A stretch of DNA of 38,344 nt. Source: an uncultured Chloroflexota bacterium. GTDB taxonomy: Bacteria > Chloroflexota > UBA11872 > UBA12225. The stretch lies in assembly GCA_902805635.1 (NCBI GenBank), contig CADCTC010000212.1, positions 1 through 38,344 of the forward strand, given 5' to 3'. A program made the translations under genes and the position numbers. Within the stretch, counting starts at the first letter, position 1, and the number at the start of each line of letters is the position of its first letter. Positions 31,862-38,344 of this stretch are shown in pieces. The notes beneath the pieces were generated by a model. That model did not search any database and was not told the DNA's origin. It was given only the letters and a program-made list of their open reading frames with translations.

Positions 31862-33484
31862 GTGCGGACACTGCGGACACCCATGACGTTCTCGCGGCGG
31901 GGTGCGCTGGCGAGCGCCGGCGCTGCGGTCCTGGCGGGCGCGTCCGCGGCGCCGGTGCGGGCGCAGTGGAAGGCGGCGGGGCTGAACGGGGCGCTGGTGC
32001 ATGGGCTGGCGCCGGACCGGGCGAGTCCGGGCTCGCTATTCGCGCTAACGCGGCCGGGGACGGTGGGGCGGACTGGGCTGGCGAAGTCCGTCGACGCGGG
32101 GCAGAGCTGGTATGGGCTGGATCGGGGACTCCCGCCGGGGTTCGTGCCAACGGCGTTTGCCAGCGGCGGGGACGACGGACGGCTGGCGATCGTAGCGGGG
32201 GTGGATGGCGTCTACCGGTCAAGTACGGGTGGGCTGACGTGGGTCCGGGTGGCGTCGCGGCTGCCGGCGCTGACGGTGCTGCTATATAGCCGCGACGATC
32301 CAAGGGTGGTGCTGGCGGGGAGCGAGCTTGAAGGGAACTTTCGGAGTGAAGACGGTGGGCTGACTTGGCGGCCGGCGAACCGCGGGCTGCCGCGCGACCG
32401 CTACGGAGTCACACCGGGGGCGGTACTGCTGGCGCAGCGCGCCGGCAATCCCAGGCTCCTGCTTATGGCGACCAACGCCGGGGCAGCGATCTACCGCAGC
32501 GAAGATGGTGGCGCCAGCTGGCAATCGGCCGCGGACGGACTGCCCCGCGGGGTGGCGTTAGGTGTAGCGTTCGCCAACGGCGGTCCAGAGAGTGCGGATA
32601 CCGCGTTCGCGCTGTTTGCGCGCGGGCTGTATCGGACAACCAACCGGGGTGGAACCTGGCAGGCGGTGAGCACGCCGGGTGTGGGGGGCGGTCCGGAAGG
32701 CGAGGCAGCGGCGCTCTACGTCGACCCGGACGTGCGGGACCACCTGTACGTCGCCACGGCGCGTGGGACGCTGCACCGCTCCACCAACGGCGGTACGTCG
32801 TGGGCGGAGCTGGCGTCGCTGCCGCGGCCGGTGCGGATGATGACCTCGTGGAGCAGCGGCGCACAGGGCGGTGGACTGGGTGCGCTGGGCGCGGCCGCGG
32901 GAGAGGGCGTCTGGCAGCTCGCGCTCCGGCCAACGCTACCCCATTCGCCTGGACCGAGCGCCAACAACCGGGCGTATTTCGCACAGACTGGACACAACAT
33001 CTCGCCCACGTTCTATCCGTACTTCCAGTCGCGGGGCGGTCTTGAGCGGTTCGGCCAGCCGCGGACAGAAGAGCTGGTAGAAAACGGCATCCTGGTGCAG
33101 TACTTCCAGCGCGCGCGGCTGGAGCACCGGCCCGAGCAGCGCGGCACGCCGTATGAAGTGCAGATCACGCTGCTGGCGCAACAGCTTCTGGGGCAGAGCG
33201 CGGCGCCACCGGTCGAGCCATTCGAGAGCAGCGCCGACCAGCGGTACTTCGAGGAAACCGGGCACAGCGTGAACTACGCGTTCCTGCGCTACTTCAACGC
33301 GAAAGGCGGCATCGACTCGTTCGGGTTCCCCATCACCGAGGAGATGCACGAGGACGGACGGCCGGTGCAATACTTCCAGCGCGCGCGGCTCGAATACCGT
33401 CCTGAGCTGGCGGGACGGGCGGACGAGGTGATGGTGGGACTGCTGGGAGACGAGGCGCTGCGCCGGAAAGGGTGGCTGGACTGA
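31862..33484 (+). CDS. Tat-exported BNR/sialidase-like propeller with C-terminal tandem repeats
   Basis: 540 residues. 'FSRRGALASAGAAVLAGASA' is a twin-arginine signal with an AxA-type cleavage site near residue 34. The middle is a propeller of BNR/YCF48-like blades, each with an S-x-D-G-G-x-x-W signature: 'GLAKSVDAGQSWYGL', 'STGGLTW', 'SEDGGLTW', 'SEDGGASW', 'TNRGGTW' and 'STNGGTSW'. No sialidase catalytic residues are apparent. From residue 369 come two copies of a 70-residue repeat: 'RAYFAQTGHN' ... 'VQYFQRARLEHRPE' and 'QRYFEETGHS' ... 'VQYFQRARLEYRPE'. GTG 31862 is six bases after TATCGT; ATG 31883 is an alternative. The stop shares a base with the pyk start (TGATG). Probably binds glycans or the cell surface. 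Confidence 0.85.
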   Translation: MRTLRTPMTFSRRGALASAGAAVLAGASAAPVRAQWKAAGLNGALVHGLAPDRASPGSLFALTRPGTVGRTGLAKSVDAGQSWYGLDRGLPPGFVPTAFASGGDDGRLAIVAGVDGVYRSSTGGLTWVRVASRLPALTVLLYSRDDPRVVLAGSELEGNFRSEDGGLTWRPANRGLPRDRYGVTPGAVLLAQRAGNPRLLLMATNAGAAIYRSEDGGASWQSAADGLPRGVALGVAFANGGPESADTAFALFARGLYRTTNRGGTWQAVSTPGVGGGPEGEAAALYVDPDVRDHLYVATARGTLHRSTNGGTSWAELASLPRPVRMMTSWSSGAQGGGLGALGAAAGEGVWQLALRPTLPHSPGPSANNRAYFAQTGHNISPTFYPYFQSRGGLERFGQPRTEELVENGILVQYFQRARLEHRPEQRGTPYEVQITLLAQQLLGQSAAPPVEPFESSADQRYFEETGHSVNYAFLRYFNAKGGIDSFGFPITEEMHEDGRPVQYFQRARLEYRPELAGRADEVMVGLLGDEALRRKGWLD

Positions 33485-34902
33485 TGCCGCGAACGAGGAT
33501 TGTTGCCACGCTGGGCCCTGCGACCGACCAGCCTGGAATGCTGCGGGCCATCCTGGAGGCGGGCACCGACGTTGTGCGGCTAAACGCGTCGCACGGGACG
33601 CAGGCGGACCATGCGCGGCGCATCCAGGATGTGCGCCGCGAGGCGGCGGCGCTGGGGCGGCCGGTGGGCATCCTGCTCGACCTACAGGGCCCGAAGATCC
33701 GGGTGGGAGAGCTTCCCACCGGCGGCGTGCTGCTGCGCGAGGGGGAGCCGTTCGTACTCACCAACCGCGACGTGAGCGGCGGGCACGGGGTGGCGCAGGT
33801 GGACTACGAGCCGCTGCCCCGCGAGGTACAGGGCGGCAGTCGCCTACTGTTGGACGACGGGAACATCACGCTCGCCGTACAGACCACAGATGGGCAGGAC
33901 ATCGTTTGCCGGGTCGAGCGCGGTGGAGTACTGACCTCCAACAAGGGGATCAACGCTCCGGGGGCGGCGCTGAGCGCGTCCGCGCTGGCGGAGAAGGACG
34001 TGGAGGACGCGCGCTTCGCGATGGAGCAGGGGGTGGACTTCATCGCGCTGTCGTTCGTGCGTCGGGCGGCGGACGTGGAGGCCCTGCGGGCGCTGGTCGG
34101 AAAGACAGTGATCGTGGCGAAGATCGAGCGGCCCGAGGCGTTGGAGGAGATCGACGGCATCCTGGCGGCGGCCGACGCGATCATGGTGGCGCGTGGTGAC
34201 CTGGGGGTGGAGATCCCGCTGGAGCGAGTGCCGGTGGTGCAGCGCGAGCTGTTGGTGGCGGCGAACCGGGCGGGCAAGCCGGCCATCACGGCGACGCAGA
34301 TGCTCGAATCCATGGTGACGCACCCGCGGCCAACGCGCGCGGAGGCGACTGACGTGCACGTGGCGGTGCTGCAGCTGACCGACGCGGTGATGCTCTCGGC
34401 GGAGACGGCTGTAGGAAAGTACCCGGCCGAGGCGGTGCGCGCCATGGCGCGGATCGCCGAGTACGCCGAGCAGCAGCCCGAGCTGATCGGCAACGCCCGC
34501 GCCCGCCTGGACGTGGCGCGCGACGCAACCGAAGCGGTGGCGCAGGCGGCGTGTGAGATCGCCACCGAGTTGGGCGCGCGGGCGATTGTGTGCTCGACAT
34601 CCAGTGGTTTCACGCCACGCGTGGTGGCCAAGTACCGGCCGGCGATGCCGATCCTGGCGCTCTCGTCGGACGAGCGTGTGCGGCGGCGCCTGACGCTGAC
34701 CTGGGGCGTCACGGCGGTAGCTGCGGCGCCCATGCAGACCACTGACGAGATGCTGGCGGCGGCGGCGCGCGCCGCGGTGGAGACCGGGTGCGCGCAAGAC
34801 CATGACCTCATCGTCATCACCGCGGGAGTGCCGGTTGGGTCGCCGGGCCATACCAACCTGATCAAGGTGCACCATCTGGGCGATCCGCTGACGACGCACT
34901 GA
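33484..34902 (+). CDS. pyk: Pyruvate kinase
   Basis: 472 residues; transfers phosphate from phosphoenolpyruvate to ADP in the last step of glycolysis. 'RTRIVATLGPATDQ', 'VVRLNASHG' (R-x-N-x-S-H-G), 'LLDLQGPKIRVGEL', 'IVAKIERPEALEEI', 'IMVARGDLGVEIP' and 'ATQMLESMVTHPRPTRAEAT' are conserved. Shortly after, the usual 'D-G-T-D-A-V-M-L-S-G-E-T-A' is 'Q-L-T-D-A-V-M-L-S-A-E-T-A'. The catalytic Thr is kept. The ATG overlaps the stop of the upstream gene (TGATG); the frame is open four codons further. The C-terminal domain is complete. Confidence 0.96.
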   Translation: MPRTRIVATLGPATDQPGMLRAILEAGTDVVRLNASHGTQADHARRIQDVRREAAALGRPVGILLDLQGPKIRVGELPTGGVLLREGEPFVLTNRDVSGGHGVAQVDYEPLPREVQGGSRLLLDDGNITLAVQTTDGQDIVCRVERGGVLTSNKGINAPGAALSASALAEKDVEDARFAMEQGVDFIALSFVRRAADVEALRALVGKTVIVAKIERPEALEEIDGILAAADAIMVARGDLGVEIPLERVPVVQRELLVAANRAGKPAITATQMLESMVTHPRPTRAEATDVHVAVLQLTDAVMLSAETAVGKYPAEAVRAMARIAEYAEQQPELIGNARARLDVARDATEAVAQAACEIATELGARAIVCSTSSGFTPRVVAKYRPAMPILALSSDERVRRRLTLTWGVTAVAAAPMQTTDEMLAAAARAAVETGCAQDHDLIVITAGVPVGSPGHTNLIKVHHLGDPLTTH

Positions 34903-34908
34903 CCGCCT

Positions 34909-34914
34909 TATACT
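34909..34914 (+). promoter_or_regulatory. -10-like hexamer of the COG1579 gene
   Basis: TATACT, six bases before the ATG at 34921, in the 18-base gap after pyk. There is no ribosome binding site, so a leaderless transcript is likely. A weak CTGACG lies 15 bases upstream. Confidence 0.45.
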
Positions 34915-34920
34915 CCCCGC

Positions 34921-35625
34921 ATGGCCGCGGTGGCACAAGAGCTTCTGGAGCTGCAGAAGCTGGATTCCGAGATCGGGCGCTTGATGCGCCAGGTGGACCA
35001 GCTGACGGCGGCGATCGGCGACCAACTGAAAGTCAAGGCGGGGGACTACGCCATCCGCCAAGCCGAAGAGGCGCTGCGCAAGCGGACCTCCGACCAGCGC
35101 GATCGGGAACACGAGCTGGCCCAGGTGGAACAGCGCATCAAAGAGCACGAGGAGCGGCTCTATTCCGGCAAGGGCAGTCCACGCGACCTGCAAGCACTGC
35201 AGCGTGACATCGAGCATGACCGCGGCCGGCGCGCGGAGCTGGAGGAGCGCGCGCTGGGCGCCATGGACCTGACCGAGAAGGCCCAGACCGAGCTGGCGCG
35301 GGTTCGCGCCGCGGTGGCGAAGGCGCTGTCCGAGACGTCCGCGGGAAAGGAGCGCCAGGCGACGGAGCGCGACCAGGCGCTGGCCGCGCTTGAGCAGGTT
35401 CGGGCGCGGCGCGAGCAGCGCGCGACAGCGGTTTCTGCCGCCGCGCTGCAGCTCTACGACCGGCTGCGGGCGAAGCTGGCCGACCGCATCGCTGTGGCCG
35501 AGGTGGTGCAGTCGCGCTGCCAGGGCTGCCACGACACTATTACCAGCGCTGAGGTCCAGCGCGCCCGTCGTCCGGAAGAGCTGGTGCAATGCGGTACGTG
35601 CCAGCGCGTCATCGTCGTCCGCTGA
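34921..35625 (+). CDS. Coiled-coil protein with C-terminal C4 zinc ribbon (COG1579)
   Basis: 234 residues. An antiparallel coiled coil fills residues 3-190 ('[20 protein letters not shown]', ..., '[14 protein letters not shown]'), with the turn-like '[20 protein letters not shown]' typical of this family. The end is a four-Cys zinc ribbon (CQGC ... CGTC). Related proteins are implicated in nucleic-acid or chaperone roles, but function is not settled. The ATG is six bases after TATACT. The gene lies between pyk and rsmH on the same strand. Confidence 0.9.
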   Translation: MAAVAQELLELQKLDSEIGRLMRQVDQLTAAIGDQLKVKAGDYAIRQAEEALRKRTSDQRDREHELAQVEQRIKEHEERLYSGKGSPRDLQALQRDIEHDRGRRAELEERALGAMDLTEKAQTELARVRAAVAKALSETSAGKERQATERDQALAALEQVRARREQRATAVSAAALQLYDRLRAKLADRIAVAEVVQSRCQGCHDTITSAEVQRARRPEELVQCGTCQRVIVVR

Positions 35626-35642
35626 CCGCCGCGGCAGGCCGT

Positions 35643-35684
35643 GCCGCCGCAAGCGTTTGGGACCTTTTGCCCATTTGCGGCGGC
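35643..35684. other. Hairpin between the COG1579 gene and rsmH
   Basis: GCCGCCGCAA (35643-35652) pairs perfectly with TTGCGGCGGC (35675-35684); the 22-base loop holds a further TGGG/CCCA pairing. No run of Ts follows within ten bases, so this is not a clean intrinsic terminator. It could separate the two transcripts or act as an attenuator for the division cluster. Confidence 0.45.
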
Positions 35685-35699
35685 TGTCTCCCGAAACCC

Positions 35700-35730
35700 T
35701 TGACCGGCCCTGGAAGGGCGCGAGTATAGT
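35700..35730 (+). promoter_or_regulatory. Possible promoter overlapping the rsmH start
   Basis: TTGACC (35700-35705) and TATAGT (35725-35730) are 19 bases apart. The -10 box overlaps the GTG start of rsmH, so a transcript from it could not carry that start codon. It is either a decoy or serves a later start; see findings. Confidence 0.3.
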
Positions 35731-36685
35731 GGCGACACCCGAACCGCCCCACCGCCCGGTGCTGCCGGCGGAGGTGCTGGACGCGCTGCGCCCCCACAGC
35801 GGTGGCACGTACGTGGATTGCACTCTGGGTGCGGCCGGGCACGCGGTGGCCATACTGGACGCCTCAGCGCCTGACGGACGGCTGCTGGGAATCGACGCCG
35901 ATCGAGATGCGCTTGCCCTGGCCGCGGCACGCCTGCGCCCGTACGGGGAGCGGGCGCGCGTGGCGCACGCAAATTATCGGGAGCTTGACGCGGTGCTAGC
36001 ACAGACGATGACGCCACCGGTAGACGGCATCCTGATGGATCTCGGTGTTTCTTCTATGCAGCTGGACCGGCCGGAGCGGGGCTTCTCGTTCCAGGCGGAC
36101 GGGCCACTCGACATGCGCCTGGACCAGACCCAGGACATCTCGGCGGCGGAGCTTGTCAACACCCTGCCGGAGCGCGAGCTCGCCGATGTCATCTTCGAAT
36201 ATGGCGAAGAGCGATTTTCGCGGCGCGTCGCCCGGGCCATCGTCGAACGGCGCGCACGCTCGCCATTCCGGACTACGGGTGAACTGGCGCAAGCGGTGTC
36301 GGCGGCGGTGCATGGCCGGCCGGGCGGCATTCACCCGGCCACACGCACGTTCCAGGCGTTGCGCATCTCCGTCAACGGCGAACTGGACGGGCTGCGGGAG
36401 GCGCTGCCCAAGGCGGTGGACGCGCTCAAGCCTGGGGGGCGGCTGGCGGTGATTTCGTTCCACTCGCTCGAAGATCGCATCGTGAAGCGGCAGTTTGCGG
36501 CGGCGAGCGGCCGCTGCGTATGTCCTCCCGGACTGCCAGAGTGCCGTTGCGGCGCGCACGCACGGCTACGTGTGATCACGCGCAAGCCGCTGGTAGCGTC
36601 GGAGGCGGAACAGCGTGCTAACCCCCGCAGCCGCAGCGCCAAGCTGCGCGTGGCCGAGAAACTCGACGGGCGGGGCGCCAGTTGA
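35729..36685 (+). CDS. rsmH: 16S rRNA m4C1402 methyltransferase RsmH (MraW)
   Basis: 318 residues; N4-methylates C1402, the same nucleotide whose ribose is methylated by RsmI, also in this window. '[13 protein letters not shown]', '[16 protein letters not shown]' (SAM loop), '[11 protein letters not shown]', '[20 protein letters not shown]' and '[17 protein letters not shown]' are conserved, as is '[13 protein letters not shown]'. GTG 35729 is required to retain the 'HRPVL' start and has GGAAGGG ten bases upstream. First gene of a division cluster; no mraZ precedes it. The ATG of the next gene lies two bases after its stop. Confidence 0.95.
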   Translation: MATPEPPHRPVLPAEVLDALRPHSGGTYVDCTLGAAGHAVAILDASAPDGRLLGIDADRDALALAAARLRPYGERARVAHANYRELDAVLAQTMTPPVDGILMDLGVSSMQLDRPERGFSFQADGPLDMRLDQTQDISAAELVNTLPERELADVIFEYGEERFSRRVARAIVERRARSPFRTTGELAQAVSAAVHGRPGGIHPATRTFQALRISVNGELDGLREALPKAVDALKPGGRLAVISFHSLEDRIVKRQFAAASGRCVCPPGLPECRCGAHARLRVITRKPLVASEAEQRANPRSRSAKLRVAEKLDGRGAS

Positions 36686-36687
36686 AC

Positions 36688-37119
36688 ATGGAAGTGGCCA
36701 AGCCTCTCCACCTCGCCCGGCAGCAGCGGCAGCGCGCGGCGTGGGTCTTCGACCTGCGTCCGGAATCGTTGGTGTTCGCCACCATCGTGCTGGTGGCGCT
36801 GACCAGCCTGCTGTATCTGACGCAGGCATCCAATGTGGCGGCCACGGGCTACGACATCAATTACGCCGAAGCCCGGCGTGACCGCCTGGAGCGCGAGCGG
36901 CAGCGGCTGACACTGCGCGTCGCTCAGCTGCAAGCGCTGGACCGGCTTGAAACCGAGGCGACGAGCAAGCTGAAGATGGCGCCTGCCCCCGTGCCGGAGT
37001 ACTTGCCGGCTCGCCAAGCGCCGGTGGACGTCGAAGCAGCGGTCGCCAAAGCGGAGCGCGATTCGCGGCAAGGCCCCAGGGCCTGGCGCGAGCAACTGGT
37101 GGCGTTGATGACGCGATGA
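36688..37119 (+). CDS. ftsL: FtsL-like division protein
   Basis: 143 residues: a short basic cytoplasmic end, one membrane helix ('LVFATIVLVALTSLLYLTQ', about 32-50) and a short extracytoplasmic coiled coil ('AEARRDRLERERQRLTLRVA'). This shape and its place between rsmH and a class B PBP identify FtsL, which is poorly conserved in sequence. FtsL joins FtsB/FtsQ and activates FtsW/FtsI at the septum. The C-terminal tail of about 50 residues is longer than usual. ATG 36688 is used; a TTG six bases earlier overlaps the rsmH stop. The stop overlaps the PBP start (ATGA). Confidence 0.8.
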   Translation: MEVAKPLHLARQQRQRAAWVFDLRPESLVFATIVLVALTSLLYLTQASNVAATGYDINYAEARRDRLERERQRLTLRVAQLQALDRLETEATSKLKMAPAPVPEYLPARQAPVDVEAAVAKAERDSRQGPRAWREQLVALMTR

Positions 37120-38344
37120 CTGCCACAGCACTGCCGGTCGCGATGTCTACCCCGCGACCGCTCCGGCTCGCGTTCCTGTTTGGCCTGGTGTGCCTGTTCG
37201 CCATCGCGCTCATCGGCCGGTTGGTCTTCTGGCAGGTTCTCCAGGCGGCGCCGTTGCAGAAGAAGATCGCGGCCCAGCATGCGCTGGACGCGCTGGTCCC
37301 CGCACAGCGCGGCAGTATCTATGATGCTAATCAGGACCTGCTCGCAGGCACGGTAGCCGTGGACTACGTGTACGCCGTTCCGGCGCAGATCAAGAAGCCG
37401 GAAGACGTGGCAGCGAAGCTGGCGCCACTGCTGGGCGTGACGCCAGAGCAGCTGCTCCCGGTGCTCTCAGACAAGCAGAAGTCATACGTACGCCTGCTGG
37501 GCGGGCGCAAGGTGGCGTCGGACGTGTCCGAGCAGATCGCCAAGCTGCGGCTGGGCGGCATCTTCCTGGAGCCGACGACGCAGCGTACCTATCCCGGCGG
37601 CGCGCTGGCCGCGCACCTGCTGGGGTTCGTTGACAACGAGAACTCTGGCTGGTATGGCCTGGAGGGGCAGTACGGCGGCTCCACCGGCGGGCCGGTCGGA
37701 GGCAAGCCGGGCCGGCTGCGGGCACAGCGGGACACCGCGGGCAACGAGATCGCCTTTGGTGAACGCTTCTGGCAGGCGCCCGAGGACGGTATGGACCTGG
37801 TGCTGACGATCGACCGCACCATCCAGTACATCGCGGAGCGCGAGTTGGAGCGCGCGGTGGTGCAGCACCAGGCGTCGGGCGGCACGGTGATCGTGATGGA
37901 CCCCAAGTCCGGGGCGGTGCTTGCGATGGCCAGCCGGCCGGGGTTCGATCCCAATGTCTTCGAAGACGCGGCCGACCACCCGGAGCTGTTCGCCAACCCG
38001 GCGGTGACGCTGCTGTACGAGCCCGGATCGACGTTCAAGGTCATCACCATGGCGGCGGCGCTCCAAGAGAAGCTGGTGGCGCCGGAGACTACCTACCAGG
38101 ACAGCGGGATCCTGAACATCGGCGGTTTCACCATCCGCAACTGGGACCACAAGGCCAACGGCGTCACAAACATGACGCAGCTGCTGGAGAAGAGCAGCAA
38201 CATCGGCGCGAGCTGGGTGGCCTTCCGTACCGGTGCTGAGAAATTCTACCGTTACGTCAAGCAGTTCGGGTTTGGCCAGACCACGGGGATCGACCTGCAG
38301 GGGGAAGCGCAGGGCATCGTGAAGGACCCCAACAGCAAGTCGTG
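37116..38344 (+). CDS. ftsI: Class B penicillin-binding protein (FtsI/PBP3-like), truncated by window end
   Basis: The first 409 codons are present; the gene runs off the window. It is a peptidoglycan D,D-transpeptidase. A membrane anchor ('FLFGLVCLFAIALIGRLVFW') is followed by the dimerisation-type domain ('VPAQRGSIYDANQDLLAGTV', R-G-x-I-x-D) and the transpeptidase domain. The active-site Ser305 is in 'YEPGSTFKV' (S-x-x-K), and the S-x-N motif is Ser360-Ser361-Asn362 ('EKSSNIGASW'). The K-T-G motif is beyond the window. The ATG overlaps the FtsL stop, showing translational coupling. Context supports FtsI rather than an elongation PBP. Confidence 0.93.
   Translation, partial: MTATALPVAMSTPRPLRLAFLFGLVCLFAIALIGRLVFWQVLQAAPLQKKIAAQHALDALVPAQRGSIYDANQDLLAGTVAVDYVYAVPAQIKKPEDVAAKLAPLLGVTPEQLLPVLSDKQKSYVRLLGGRKVASDVSEQIAKLRLGGIFLEPTTQRTYPGGALAAHLLGFVDNENSGWYGLEGQYGGSTGGPVGGKPGRLRAQRDTAGNEIAFGERFWQAPEDGMDLVLTIDRTIQYIAERELERAVVQHQASGGTVIVMDPKSGAVLAMASRPGFDPNVFEDAADHPELFANPAVTLLYEPGSTFKVITMAAALQEKLVAPETTYQDSGILNIGGFTIRNWDHKANGVTNMTQLLEKSSNIGASWVAFRTGAEKFYRYVKQFGFGQTTGIDLQGEAQGIVKDPNSKS

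Overview
The window is GC-rich bacterial chromosome. Gene content fits a Chloroflexota-type bacterium best, possibly near Thermomicrobia; this is inference, because no rRNA or other direct taxonomic marker is present. Pointers are the DUF2089/DUF4097 pair, a C-terminal 'YF..TGH...VQYFQRARLEYRPE' repeat pair, an arginine/aspartate-rich insert in Rho, a MurE with EDPR where Asn-type enzymes have DNPR, and a FemAB protein. No tRNA, rRNA, CRISPR array, transposase or integrase was found.

Region A (1-9.6 kb) is patchy. It holds two predicted exported beta-propeller proteins (844-2082 and 5062-6345), a DUF2089 regulator overlapping a DUF4097 protein, a DUF2270 membrane protein, an APH-type kinase, and a MarR/cupin divergent pair with overlapping promoters around a dyad. 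Between them lie decayed pieces: a GNAT gene with an internal deletion, a probable methyltransferase tail, the 3' part of a sugar isomerase, and a dispersed palindromic repeat.

Region B (9.63-12.5 kb) is an island of at least seven very small genes, mostly DNA-binding. A three-gene minus-strand operon (zinc finger, CAP/SCP-domain secreted protein, stand-alone LuxR helix-turn-helix) is joined by TGATG and ATGA overlaps. Beside it are two more mini-HTH genes, a winged-helix gene and a pair of paralogous small helical proteins. One mini-HTH gene has its ribosome binding site and start codon in the loop of a perfect 9-bp hairpin. This is the least explained part of the window.

Region C (12.6-30.4 kb) is mostly minus-strand housekeeping: rho with a long leader, pyrG, an MBL-fold protein without metal ligands, murE, then tatD, a polyprenyl diphosphate synthase and a single ORF fusing UbiE to FemAB, the last three joined by start/stop overlaps. 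The order links isoprenoid/menaquinone synthesis with cell-wall synthesis. Then come an SRPBCC protein, a NYN-domain protein with a long RG-rich tail (+), rsmI overlapping an Lgt-like gene, two small + genes, and an oxidoreductase/isomerase pair typical of sugar or polyol catabolism.

Region D (30.5-38.3 kb) is all on the + strand: glycerate 2-kinase, a Tat-exported BNR-repeat protein, pyruvate kinase, a COG1579 coiled-coil zinc-ribbon protein, and the start of a division/cell-wall cluster (rsmH, ftsL-like, class B penicillin-binding protein), cut by the window end. Several genes lack a Shine-Dalgarno sequence but have a TAnnnT hexamer 6-8 bases before the start codon, suggesting leaderless transcripts.
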